The position numbers were made by a program, and so were the translations under genes. Below, in pieces: positions 1-6,773 of a DNA stretch of 10,689 nucleotides. The notes under the pieces are model-generated. The model searched no databases and was not told the DNA's origin. It saw only the letters and a program-made list of their open reading frames with translations. The DNA is from CAZWBR01 sp964404205 (lineage in GTDB: Bacteria > Bacteroidota > Bacteroidia > Bacteroidales > Prolixibacteraceae), in contig CAYOJD010000105.1 in the NCBI GenBank assembly GCA_964404205.1, forward strand, positions 1-10,689, read 5' to 3'. Numbering within the stretch: the stretch's first letter is position 1; each line of letters begins with the position of its first letter.

Positions 1-1
1 A

Positions 2-514
2 AAAATCGACTTCAGAAATACCATCATCATTCTGACATCCAATATCGGCACCCGCCAGTTGAAAGAGTTCGGCCAAGGTGTGGGCTTCTCGAACCGCAAA
101 ACGGCAGAAGAAGAAAACGAACACGCCAAATATGTGATTCAAAAAGCATTGAAAAGAGCGTTTGCCCCTGAGTTTCTTAACCGTGTCGATGATGTGATCA
201 TGTTCAATGCACTCGAAAAAGAGCATATCTTCCAGATTATCGATATCGAACTTAAAGGGTTGTTCCAGCGCGTCGAATCATTAAAATATAAGCTGGAACT
301 GACCACTGCCGCTAAGGACTTCATTGCAGAGAAAGGTTTCGATCCGCAATTTGGTGCGCGTCCGTTAAAAAGGGCTATCCAGAAGTATCTCGAAGATGAA
401 ATGGCAGAGGTAATTATCGGAAGCGATATCACTGATGGGGATGTTATCTCTATCGACCTTGACGAGAACAAGGAGAAGATTGTAGCCAGAGTGATACACC
501 CTGCTACAGAATGA
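2..514 (+). CDS. clpC: ATP-dependent Clp protease ATP-binding subunit, C-terminal part
   Basis: This is the 3' part of a Hsp100/Clp unfoldase gene; the frame is open from base 2 and the 5' end lies outside the window. The 170 visible residues are the end of the second AAA+ module. They begin at the sensor-1 strand (KIDFRNTIII then LTSN), followed by a GTRQLKEFGQGVGF stretch typical of ClpC-type proteins. Next come the arginine-finger segment FAPEFLNRVDD and the C-terminal small domain with the sensor-2 motif FGARPLKR. Clp unfoldases thread substrates into ClpP in the cytoplasm; ClpC assignment over ClpB rests on the GTRQLKEFGQGVGF segment. The gene ends 30 nt before the convergent mazG stop. 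ClpC is likely but ClpB cannot be excluded from the fragment. Confidence 0.88.
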   Translation, partial: KIDFRNTIIILTSNIGTRQLKEFGQGVGFSNRKTAEEENEHAKYVIQKALKRAFAPEFLNRVDDVIMFNALEKEHIFQIIDIELKGLFQRVESLKYKLELTTAAKDFIAEKGFDPQFGARPLKRAIQKYLEDEMAEVIIGSDITDGDVISIDLDENKEKIVARVIHPATE

Positions 515-534
515 GCAATCAAGCTTATCAGAAT

Positions 535-569
535 ATCAAACAGGTTACCCAAAAGGTAGCCTGTTTGAT
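535..569. terminator. Hairpin between convergent clpC and mazG, probable bidirectional terminator
   Basis: Bases 535-544 (ATCAAACAGG) pair perfectly with 560-569. The stem continues through a T:G pair (545/559) and TACC/GGTA (546-549 with 555-558) around the loop CAAAA. This gives about 15 bp. The uridine tract after the stem is poor on both strands, so termination efficiency is uncertain. The mazG stop codon (545-547) lies inside the stem. Confidence 0.55.
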
Positions 570-1363
570 TTGATGGGAGTATCTTTTTCGAGCAATTTAG
601 CCTCATTCCAGTATAAATCCATCTCTGCCAGCGACATATCATGCAGCGATCTTCCTTTCAAAAGAGTCTGTTCCTCCAGATAATTGAAACGGCCAATAAA
701 CTTCTGATTGGTGCGTTCAAGGGCACTTTCCGGGTCAAGTTCATACAAGCGGGCCGCATTAATGATTGAAAAGATAAAATCGCCCAACTCTTTCTCCATA
801 TTGATCCGGTGGTTGGCTTTCATCTCCGCTTCCAGTTCATCCAACTCCTCTCTGACCTTATCCCAAACCTGTTCTTTGGCCTCCCAGTCGAACCCTACAC
901 CACGTGCCTTTTCCTGAATCCGGTTGGCCTTGACCATTGCCGGCAAAGCAGCTGGTACCCCTTCGAGCACACGTTTGCTCCTCCCCTTTTCCTTTAATTT
1001 TAAGGCTTCCCAATTCTCTTCTACCTGTCGGGCAGTCTGGGCATTGGCATCCGAAAAAACATGCGGATGGCGGTAAATTAGCTTGGCAATCAGCGAATGG
1101 ATAACATCTCCCATATCGAATTGCCCATTCTCACTTCCAATTTTCGCATAAAAGACAATATGCAGTAATATATCGCCCAGTTCTTTCTTTATCTCGCCTG
1201 CGTTGGCATTCAAGATGGCATCGCCCAGTTCGTAAACCTCTTCGATAGTCAACTTCCGGAGCGATTCGTTGGTCTGCTTCATATCCCAGGGGCATTTGGC
1301 CCTCAATTCATCCATAATATCAAGCAGTTTACCAAACTCTGCCATTTGTTCTTCACGTGTCAT
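545..1363 (-). CDS. mazG: Nucleoside triphosphate pyrophosphohydrolase MazG
   Basis: MazG hydrolyses (d)NTPs to the monophosphate and pyrophosphate in the cytoplasm, cleaning the nucleotide pool; in E. coli it also influences ppGpp-dependent responses. The 272-residue protein has the usual length and the two-domain MazG repeat. The N-terminal domain has CPWDMKQTNESL, the metal-binding EEVYE (residues 41-45) and ELGD (61-64). It is followed by the conserved RHPHVF (98-103) and the VEENWEALK linker. The second domain has EELDE (172-176) and ELGD (192-195), then the ALERTNQKFIGRF signature. The ATG at 1363 gives the family-typical N-terminus with MDELRAKCPWD. The gene faces clpC tail to tail and is divergent from phoH. 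Its last codons form part of the intergenic hairpin. Confidence 0.95.
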   Translation of the reverse strand: MTREEQMAEFGKLLDIMDELRAKCPWDMKQTNESLRKLTIEEVYELGDAILNANAGEIKKELGDILLHIVFYAKIGSENGQFDMGDVIHSLIAKLIYRHPHVFSDANAQTARQVEENWEALKLKEKGRSKRVLEGVPAALPAMVKANRIQEKARGVGFDWEAKEQVWDKVREELDELEAEMKANHRINMEKELGDFIFSIINAARLYELDPESALERTNQKFIGRFNYLEEQTLLKGRSLHDMSLAEMDLYWNEAKLLEKDTPIKSNRLPFG

Positions 1364-1502
1364 CTATATTTCGATTTGCTGTTTATCTGGAGACGAAGGT
1401 ATAAAAAATAGCCTCCCGGTAATTTCTGACTGTGCCTAAATAGCTCCAACCCAAAAAAAAGTATTTAATTTGTACAACCCGAAAAAAAGAGGATTAACCG
1501 GT

Positions 1503-2468
1503 ATGATTGAAAACAGCTTTCAACTCGAAGGTATAGAACCGACTGATTTCTATGGAATTAGAAATACAAAACTCAATCTTATCAAATCTTATTGTCCAAA
1601 ACTTTCGGTCACTGCCCGAGGCCACATCATCAAGGTAAAAGGCGATGCCAATGAAGTAAGTGATTTCGCGCGAAAATTCCAATCGATGATTGAACACTAT
1701 TACCAGTTCAATTCCCTTTCCGACGAAATCATCAATCAAATCATGCTCGACGACCGGCTTCAAACCGATCCGGTAAATGGTTCCAATTCCGACGTGCTAC
1801 TTTTTGGGAACAATGGAAAACCCATTAGGGCTATCACGCCCAACCAGAAGAAACTGATAGAATCGAGCTTGAAGAACGATATGCTTTTTGCCATCGGCCC
1901 TGCCGGAACAGGAAAAACCTACACGGCAATAGCACTTGCTGTTAAAGCATTAAAGAACAGAGAAATTAAGCGAATTATCTTAAGTCGTCCTGCAGTCGAA
2001 GCCGGCGAAAACCTGGGCTTTTTGCCCGGCGATTTAAAGGAAAAAATTGATCCATATCTGCAACCACTCTACGATGCACTGCTCGATATGGTGCCTCCCC
2101 GTAAGCTGGAAGAGCTGATGAAGGATGGCATTATCCAAATTGCCCCTCTCGCTTTTATGCGTGGTCGTACGCTAAGCAATGCCTTCGTCATTCTCGATGA
2201 GGCGCAAAACACCACCATCCCGCAACTTAAGATGTTTCTCACCCGTATGGGATTGAATACCAAGTATATCATCACAGGCGACATTACGCAGATTGACCTG
2301 CCCCGAAAGCAACAATCAGGCCTGATTATGGCGCTCAAAATATTGAATGGCGTCGAAGGTATTTCGAAAATACATTTTGATAAAACCGATATTGTGCGCC
2401 ATAGGTTGGTCCGCGACATTGTAGAGGCTTACGACCGTTACAACGAACTCCACAACGAAGATTACTGA
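1503..2468 (+). CDS. phoH: PhoH family ATPase (PhoH-like protein)
   Basis: PhoH proteins are cytoplasmic P-loop ATPases linked to RNA metabolism (relatives of YbeZ, which works with the endoribonuclease YbeY). The exact role in Bacteroidota is not settled. The 321-residue protein has the N-terminal PhoH region with DFYGIRNTKLNLIKSYCPKL, then Walker A GPAGTGKT at 132-139. SRPAVEAGENLGFLPGD follows at 161-177, Walker B FVILDEAQNTT at 228-238, and ITGDITQIDLP at 257-267. All ATPase motifs are intact. I chose ATG 1503; the frame also opens at TTG 1470, but that adds 11 residues not seen in the family, and the TTG overlaps a possible -7 element TTAATTTG (1465-1472). purC starts 19 nt downstream, so the two are very likely cotranscribed. 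Confidence 0.93.
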   Translation: MIENSFQLEGIEPTDFYGIRNTKLNLIKSYCPKLSVTARGHIIKVKGDANEVSDFARKFQSMIEHYYQFNSLSDEIINQIMLDDRLQTDPVNGSNSDVLLFGNNGKPIRAITPNQKKLIESSLKNDMLFAIGPAGTGKTYTAIALAVKALKNREIKRIILSRPAVEAGENLGFLPGDLKEKIDPYLQPLYDALLDMVPPRKLEELMKDGIIQIAPLAFMRGRTLSNAFVILDEAQNTTIPQLKMFLTRMGLNTKYIITGDITQIDLPRKQQSGLIMALKILNGVEGISKIHFDKTDIVRHRLVRDIVEAYDRYNELHNEDY

Positions 2469-2487
2469 CAAATAAAAATAGATAAAA

Positions 2488-3438
2488 ATGAGTAAGGCAA
2501 TTGTTTATACCGACTTTACATTCCCCGGACAAAAGAGTGTTTACAAAGGGAAAGTCCGCGATGTATACAATATCAACGACGAATATTTGGCCATGATTGT
2601 TTCTGACCGGATTTCGGCATTCGATGTGGTGCTACCTAAAGGCATTCCTTACAAAGGACAAGTATTGAATCAGATAGCGGCAAAATTCCTCGATGCCACT
2701 TCGGACATTGTGCCGAACTGGAAAATTGCGACGCCCGATCCAATGGTTACCGTAGGTCATCTTTGCGAACCCTTCAAGGTCGAAATGGTTATCCGTGGTT
2801 ACCTTACCGGTCATGCCTGGCGCCAGTACCGCGAAGGCAAACGGCTTCTTTGCGGTGTTGCCATGCCCGAAGGGATGAAAGAGAACCAAAAATTCCCGCA
2901 ACCCATTATTACCCCCACCACCAAGGCATCGGAAGGGCATGACGAAGACATTTCAAGAGAAGAAATTATAAATCAAGGAGTTGTGTCGGAAGAAGATTAT
3001 ATCATCCTCGAAAAATACACCCATTCGCTCTTTCAACGTGGTACCGAAATGGCAGCCGAAAAGGGATTAATCCTGGTAGATACCAAATATGAGTTCGGAA
3101 AGAAAGATGGTAAGATTTATTTAATTGATGAAATCCACACCCCCGACTCGTCACGCTATTTCTATGCTGCCGGTTACGAAGAACGTCTGGCCAAAGGCGA
3201 AAACCAAAAACAACTCTCGAAAGAGTTTGTCAGACAATGGCTGATTGAGAATGGTTTTCAGGGCAAAGAGGGCCAATCGGTACCCGAAATGAGCGAAACA
3301 TTCGTTAATCAGGTTTCCGAACGTTATATCGAACTGTTTGAGAATATTACCGGCGATAAATTTGTAAAGGCCGATCCCAACGATGTCAATGGCCGGATTG
3401 AGAAAAACATTCTTTCGTTTATTCAAACGAAGATATAA
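2488..3438 (+). CDS. purC: Phosphoribosylaminoimidazole-succinocarboxamide synthase (SAICAR synthetase)
   Basis: PurC joins CAIR and aspartate with ATP to form SAICAR, a step of de novo purine synthesis in the cytoplasm. The motifs are clear: the ATP-binding loop GKVRDVY (21-27), VSDRISAFDVVLPKGIPYKG (38-57), the substrate-binding RGYLTGHAWRQY (103-114), TPTTKASEGHDEDIS (142-156), LVDTKYEFG (196-204) and LIDEIHTPDSSRYF (212-225). At 316 residues it is longer than the ~237-residue E. coli enzyme and close to the long form I expect in Bacteroidota, the extra length being mostly C-terminal. The ATG at 2488 is preceded by an A-rich stretch with no Shine-Dalgarno sequence, usual in this phylum. 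It is the second gene of the phoH-purC unit; the pairing recurs in Bacteroidota genomes as I recall it, without a known functional reason. Confidence 0.96.
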   Translation: MSKAIVYTDFTFPGQKSVYKGKVRDVYNINDEYLAMIVSDRISAFDVVLPKGIPYKGQVLNQIAAKFLDATSDIVPNWKIATPDPMVTVGHLCEPFKVEMVIRGYLTGHAWRQYREGKRLLCGVAMPEGMKENQKFPQPIITPTTKASEGHDEDISREEIINQGVVSEEDYIILEKYTHSLFQRGTEMAAEKGLILVDTKYEFGKKDGKIYLIDEIHTPDSSRYFYAAGYEERLAKGENQKQLSKEFVRQWLIENGFQGKEGQSVPEMSETFVNQVSERYIELFENITGDKFVKADPNDVNGRIEKNILSFIQTKI

Positions 3439-3478
3439 TTCATTGTTTTATAAAATAATAACCATTTCATATTAAACC

Positions 3479-4018
3479 ATGAATATAAGTCTTACCAACC
3501 GGCTAATCCTGGTGCTGATGCTTTTGGCCATTACCGCAGGGGCACAACCAACCGCTCCGGCACCCGAAAAGAGTGCAGCCACATTGATTAGCGTCGGACA
3601 AATGGTTCCCGACTTTAAATTCGAAATCGCTAAAGGAAAATCGGCCTCGATAAAGGAGTATCGCGGGAAGATGGTTCTGATTAACTTCTTCGCCACCTGG
3701 TGCGCTCCTTGCCGGCGCGAATTACCGCTTGTACAGCAGCGAATATGGGATAAATGGAAAAACAACCCCAAATTCGCCATGTTGACTTTCGGGCGTGAAC
3801 ACTCTTGGGATGAGGTAGTTAAATTTGGAGACGCGCAAAAACTGGCTTTCCCGCTTCTCCCCGACCCCGAACGGAAAGTGTATGCCCGTTTTGCCACCCA
3901 AACCATCCCCCGAAGCTTTCTGATTGACGAAACCGGCAAGGTGATTTTCACTTCCGAAGATTTTAATGAAAGCCATTTCAATGAACTGGTCAAAACCATC
4001 GATGCTAAATTACAGTAA
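3479..4018 (+). CDS. Secreted TlpA-like thioredoxin-fold protein
   Basis: This 179-residue protein has a signal peptide at residues 1-22 (hydrophobic LILVLMLLAITA, likely cut near AGA-Q). A short Pro/Ala-rich linker follows, then a TlpA/AhpC-type thioredoxin domain. The domain starts at VGQMVPDFKFE (39-49) and has the redox motif WCAPC at 74-78 within VLINFFATWCAPCRRELP. The cis-proline is in the TIPRSFLID strand (P144). It probably acts in the periplasm as a thiol-disulfide reductase or in delivering reducing power, for example to cytochrome c or periplasmic enzymes; the partner cannot be told from context. It lies 40 nt after purC on the same strand and ends in a strong terminator. It may be read through from purC or have its own promoter. 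No redox residue is missing. Confidence 0.88.
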   Translation: MNISLTNRLILVLMLLAITAGAQPTAPAPEKSAATLISVGQMVPDFKFEIAKGKSASIKEYRGKMVLINFFATWCAPCRRELPLVQQRIWDKWKNNPKFAMLTFGREHSWDEVVKFGDAQKLAFPLLPDPERKVYARFATQTIPRSFLIDETGKVIFTSEDFNESHFNELVKTIDAKLQ

Positions 4019-4044
4019 AACAAATATTAGCTGTATAAAAATAG

Positions 4045-4078
4045 AAAGAGCGGTTCACCTGATGGTGCCGCTCTTTTT
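4045..4078 (+). terminator. Rho-independent terminator after the thioredoxin gene
   Basis: AAAGAGCGG (4045-4053) pairs with CCGCTCTTT (4068-4076), and CACC (4056-4059) pairs with GGTG (4064-4067) around the loop TGAT, with a TT bulge at 4054-4055. A run of five T (4074-4078) closes the structure. It probably ends the phoH-purC-thioredoxin transcript. The A-rich 5' flank of the stem could also help terminate the opposing gene at 4111. Confidence 0.88.
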
Positions 4079-4110
4079 CATTGATAGTACCGGGTTCTGA
4101 CCAAGAAGGT

Positions 4111-4569
4111 TTATCTGCGCGAAATACCCAAAGCCTGACTTAACTTTTCAGCCTCTATTTGGGCCAAATTCAACATTTCACTACGAAACAATGGTATAAT
4201 CTCCTTTTTATCAGCACCATTCAGCACAACCCTGTAATCTTGATCCGCCGTATCGTGAACCTGATTGCTCCAGCTAAATGCCCTCCAGACGCGAACCGAT
4301 TGATGTACGCCAATACTCATATTGGGCTCTATGTCAATCCATTTTCCAATGGGTATCAAACCAAACAGGTTGTTCGTAAACTTTACCCGTTTTTGCCCTG
4401 TGTCGATATAGGTACCCGAGTTGGAAAATCCAAAAAATGCACCAATAACCAAAAGGATAACTGCTGAGTAAGCGTAATAAAGCATGACTACCCCTGTCAC
4501 AAAAACGATAATACCGGCTTTGCTCCCCACCGGCCCAAAGGATTTGTCAAACGGGCAATAGGTTTTCAT
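4111..4569 (-). CDS. Hypothetical protein with two N-terminal membrane segments
   Basis: I do not recognise this 152-residue protein. A short cytoplasmic-looking N-terminus (MKTYCPFDKSFGPVGSK) leads into two adjacent hydrophobic segments at about residues 18-33 and 34-48, forming a tight membrane hairpin. The remaining ~100 residues are soluble, starting with SGTYIDTGQKRVKF and GLIPIGKWIDI and ending in a charged helix (LAQIEAEKLSQALGISRR). A membrane hairpin followed by a beta-rich domain recalls bacterial PH-like membrane proteins, but that is only a resemblance. I chose ATG 4569 because the frame's upstream start at 4602 falls inside the likely promoter. The gene is isolated: it converges on the thioredoxin gene and is divergent from the M28 peptidase. 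Even codon use and an intact promoter suggest a real gene. Confidence 0.72.
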   Translation of the reverse strand: MKTYCPFDKSFGPVGSKAGIIVFVTGVVMLYYAYSAVILLVIGAFFGFSNSGTYIDTGQKRVKFTNNLFGLIPIGKWIDIEPNMSIGVHQSVRVWRAFSWSNQVHDTADQDYRVVLNGADKKEIIPLFRSEMLNLAQIEAEKLSQALGISRR

Positions 4570-4599
4570 TTTATTGGTCTGTAGCGTATTGAATAATAT

Positions 4600-4632
4600 C
4601 AAATATAGTGGTTTGGAGTGAAAAATATCACC
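4600..4632 (-). promoter_or_regulatory. Bacteroidota-type promoter for the minus-strand hypothetical gene
   Basis: On the minus strand TATATTTG (4607-4600) is a perfect match to the -7 consensus TAnnTTTG. GGTG (4632-4629) stands 21 nt upstream as a weak -33 (TTTG consensus, two of four). The predicted start near 4595 would leave about 25 nt of leader before ATG 4569, supporting that start choice. Confidence 0.5.
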
Positions 4633-4758
4633 GGAAGTTATCGAAAAGAATGCCGATTAAATTAATACCGGAACCGCCCGTTTTTTACCGGTCAAATTTC
4701 ATCGATAAAAAAAATCACTTGACTGATTTCGCCTTATTTTAGTAGCATAAATCCACTG

Positions 4759-6402
4759 ATGGTTATGAAAAGAATAGTTGCTTTACTCATCCTTGCCCTA
4801 ATAGTTTCTGCCTGCGAAACGCCTGCTAAACCAGCTGTTGAAGTGATTACCACAGCCAATATCGCGAAACATATTGCCGAACTGTCATCCGACCGCTACA
4901 AAGGCCGTATGCCGATGTCGGATACCGAAGAGATAACCACCGGGTACATTGCCGGCGTGATGAAAGAAATTGGATTGGAACCCGCCTGTAATGGGAGCTA
5001 TTTTCAGGAAGTTCCGTTGCTGGCCGTAAGTTCGACCATTTCTGACAATCTGGAACTCGCGACACCCAAAGGCACGATATTATTGCCCAAGTTAACCGGA
5101 TATGTCTCTTTTACCCGGAAGATGGAGGAAGAGATTAATCTCGATCAGTCGCAACTGGTTTTTGCAGGCTTCGGCATAACAGCCCCCGAGTATGGGCGCG
5201 ACGACTATGCAGAAATTGATTGGAAAGGCAAAACCGCTTTGGTATTTGTCAACGACCCCGGTTATGGTACCACCGGCAACTATTTCAAAGGCAATACAAT
5301 GACCTATTACGGCCGATGGACTTACAAATTCGAAGAGGCTGCCCGACAGGGCGCTGCCGCTTGCCTGATAATTCATGAAACCGGTCCGGCGGGTTACCCG
5401 TGGAGTGTAGTCAGCAACAATGGCGAAACCACCAAACTCTACCTAAAACCCGATGACGGCTATCAGGACCGATGTTCGACAGAGGGATGGATTTCAGAAA
5501 ACAGCGCCCGTCAACTCTTCGAAGCGTGCGGAACCTCGTTCGATGAAGCCAAAAAACAGGCACTGAAACAAGATTTTAAACCTTATGAGCTGCCGGTAAA
5601 AGTATCGGCACAGATTCACAACCACTTTACCACTGCCCAATCGAAGAATGTTTGCGGATATATCAAAGGGTCCAAAAATCCCGACGAAGCCATTGTTTAT
5701 ACCGCCCACTGGGACCATCTGGGCGTTGGAACAGCCATTGACGGAGACTCCATATACAACGGGGCCACCGATAATGCCAGTGCCGTAGCGTGGATGCTCG
5801 AAATTGCCCGTGCCTTTAAAAATGGCCCTGCCCCCGGGCGTTCCATCCTTTTCCTGTCGGTGACAGGTGAAGAATCGGGATTGCTCGGTTCCGGTTATTA
5901 TGCAGCACACCCCTTCTTTCCGATGAACAAAACGGTCGCCTGCATCAACACCGATGTATTGCTATTTCTGGGTGCTTTCAACGATGTTACCCTGACCGGA
6001 TTTGGACAGTCGCAACTCGACCAGTTGGTGGAACAGGAGGCCAAAGCCGACGGGCGCTACCTCGCAGCCGATCCCAACCCCGAAAATGGCATGTTCTTTC
6101 GCTCCGATCAATTTCCTTTTGTGCAGCAAGGCGTTCCAGCCATTTTTGCCAAAGGGTACACCGATGCCAAAGCGTTGGGAAAAGAGAAAACAGCCGATTA
6201 TATTGCCCATTACTGGAAACAGATATATCATACCCCGAAAGATGAGTACCTCCCCGAAAGGGATAACCTGACGGGAGTAGTCGACGACGCCCGTCTGCTT
6301 TATCGTGTTGGACTGAATCTGGCTCAATCGCACGAATGGCCCGGATGGAATGAAGGCTCCGAATTTAAAACCATCAGAGAACAATCGATAAAAAACGATT
6401 AA
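4759..6402 (+). CDS. M28 family metallopeptidase (aminopeptidase), PA domain, lipoprotein
   Basis: This is a two-zinc exopeptidase of family M28, expected to remove N-terminal residues from peptides outside the cytoplasmic membrane. The N-terminus is a lipoprotein signal with lipobox VSAC (Cys19). Residues ~130-240 form a protease-associated-like insert (LVFAGFGITAPEYG, IDWKGKTALVFVNDP, AACLIIHE). The catalytic domain runs from ~295. The metal ligands appear complete: H317 in YTAHWDHLG, D338 in NGATDNAS, E371/E372 in TGEESGLLGS (base and ligand), D399 in INTD and H491 in YHTPKDE. SDQFPFVQQGVPA (449-461) is also typical. At 547 residues the length fits PA-containing M28 enzymes. ATG 4765, two codons in, is an equally good start (MKRIVALL). 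A weak -7-like TATTTTAG lies at 4735-4742. The gene stands alone before a strong terminator. Substrate is unknown. Confidence 0.93.
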   Translation: MVMKRIVALLILALIVSACETPAKPAVEVITTANIAKHIAELSSDRYKGRMPMSDTEEITTGYIAGVMKEIGLEPACNGSYFQEVPLLAVSSTISDNLELATPKGTILLPKLTGYVSFTRKMEEEINLDQSQLVFAGFGITAPEYGRDDYAEIDWKGKTALVFVNDPGYGTTGNYFKGNTMTYYGRWTYKFEEAARQGAAACLIIHETGPAGYPWSVVSNNGETTKLYLKPDDGYQDRCSTEGWISENSARQLFEACGTSFDEAKKQALKQDFKPYELPVKVSAQIHNHFTTAQSKNVCGYIKGSKNPDEAIVYTAHWDHLGVGTAIDGDSIYNGATDNASAVAWMLEIARAFKNGPAPGRSILFLSVTGEESGLLGSGYYAAHPFFPMNKTVACINTDVLLFLGAFNDVTLTGFGQSQLDQLVEQEAKADGRYLAADPNPENGMFFRSDQFPFVQQGVPAIFAKGYTDAKALGKEKTADYIAHYWKQIYHTPKDEYLPERDNLTGVVDDARLLYRVGLNLAQSHEWPGWNEGSEFKTIREQSIKND

Positions 6403-6404
6403 CC

Positions 6405-6440
6405 AAAATGGAGAGGCGAATCGTTTACCTCTCCATTTTT
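6405..6440 (+). terminator. Rho-independent terminator after the M28 peptidase
   Basis: AAAATGGAGAGG (6405-6416) pairs perfectly with 6428-6439 around an 11-nt loop, and the stem runs into a T tract (6436-6440). It begins 2 nt after the peptidase stop codon. The A-rich 5' arm means the hairpin could also work on the opposite strand. Confidence 0.9.
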
Positions 6441-6723
6441 CATTCAAAAAACTGGATTACTATTTGATATTGCCCGCACGACAGAGGCTTGTCATTTGAT
6501 GCATCTCACAGCATCTCCATCGCTATACCAACTCCGCATCAACTCCGCATCAACTCCGCATTAACTCCGCATTAACTCCCCTTATGGTCGCCTTCCAAAC
6601 GGTGTTACTGCAGAATTAATCCCAGGTCGAATCTGCCTGTTCAAAATCTCAAACAGCGGGTTAATGCGATTTCGTTTCTGCAAGAAGCTGTCGATCCATT
6701 TTTCAAAAATAGTCTCCTGCCCT
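6441..6723. other. Gene-free stretch between the M28 terminator and the regulator operon
   Basis: Apart from the 11-bp repeat (6529-6583) and a short minus-strand open frame (6582-6749), listed separately, I see no gene, RNA or clear regulatory structure here. The in-frame upstream extension of the gene at 6774 is open back to a TAA at 6573-6575 but has no ATG, so it is taken as non-coding. Confidence 0.5.
6529..6583. repeat. 11-bp tandem repeat, about five units
   Basis: Units of CAACTCCGCAT start at 6529, 6540 and 6551. A variant TAACTCCGCAT follows at 6562 and a decayed unit TAACTCCCCTT at 6573. The unit length is not a multiple of three, so it is not a peptide repeat. It abuts the stop codon of a short minus-strand open frame. 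The period is close to one helical turn, which would put all units on one face of the DNA. No function is known to me. Confidence 0.9.
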
Positions 6724-6749
6724 ATTGCAATATTCAAAATAATAATCAA
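6582..6749 (-). other. Short minus-strand open frame, possible gene remnant
   Basis: From a TTG at 6749 the minus strand encodes about 55 residues, with a credible charged helix-like section (ETIFEKWIDSFLQKRNR) and a basic tail ending PFGRRP before TAA at 6584-6582. There is no in-frame ATG, and the frame is open upstream to 6845, inside the neighbouring gene on the other strand. It could be the tail of a decayed gene or mobile element, or chance. It overlaps the promoter of the gene at 6774. I do not recognise the peptide. Confidence 0.22.
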
Positions 6750-6754
6750 CTTTG
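6724..6754 (+). promoter_or_regulatory. Promoter of the membrane protein-regulator operon
   Basis: CAACTTTG (6747-6754) matches TAnnTTTG at five of six fixed positions. ATTG (6724-6727) lies 19 nt upstream as a -33 element (TTTG, three of four). Transcription would start near 6760, leaving a short leader before ATG 6774 and placing the start within the shared operator-like element. Confidence 0.55.
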
Positions 6755-6770
6755 CATCACAAAGTACTTT
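6749..6770. promoter_or_regulatory. Operator-like element, copy 1 (ACTTT/AAAGT half-sites)
   Basis: ACTTTG (6749-6754) and CAAAGT (6760-6765) form an inverted repeat with a 5-nt spacer, and AAAGTACTTT (6761-6770) is a perfect palindrome sharing the middle half-site. The element overlaps the -7 box and predicted transcription start, a position suited to repression. A copy with 20 of 22 positions identical lies at 7726-7747. The likely binder is the winged-helix protein encoded at 7397-7690 (inference). Confidence 0.6.
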
Positions 6771-6773
6771 CCA

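Noticed and set aside
1470..1502. TTG start at 1470 for phoH, adding 11 residues
   Set aside because: The extra residues do not look like the family N-terminus and the TTG overlaps a possible -7 box; ATG 1503 gives the expected beginning.
5494..6447. Long open frames on the minus strand inside the M28 peptidase gene
   Set aside because: They are antisense to a gene with intact catalytic motifs, contain low-complexity shadow sequence and have no promoter or family resemblance.
6529..6583. CRISPR-like array
   Set aside because: The 11-bp units are directly adjacent with no spacers and no cas genes are nearby.
6576..6773. N-terminal extension of the membrane protein gene at 6774
   Set aside because: The frame is open upstream but lacks an ATG, reads as polar non-family sequence, and would contain the promoter and operator-like element.
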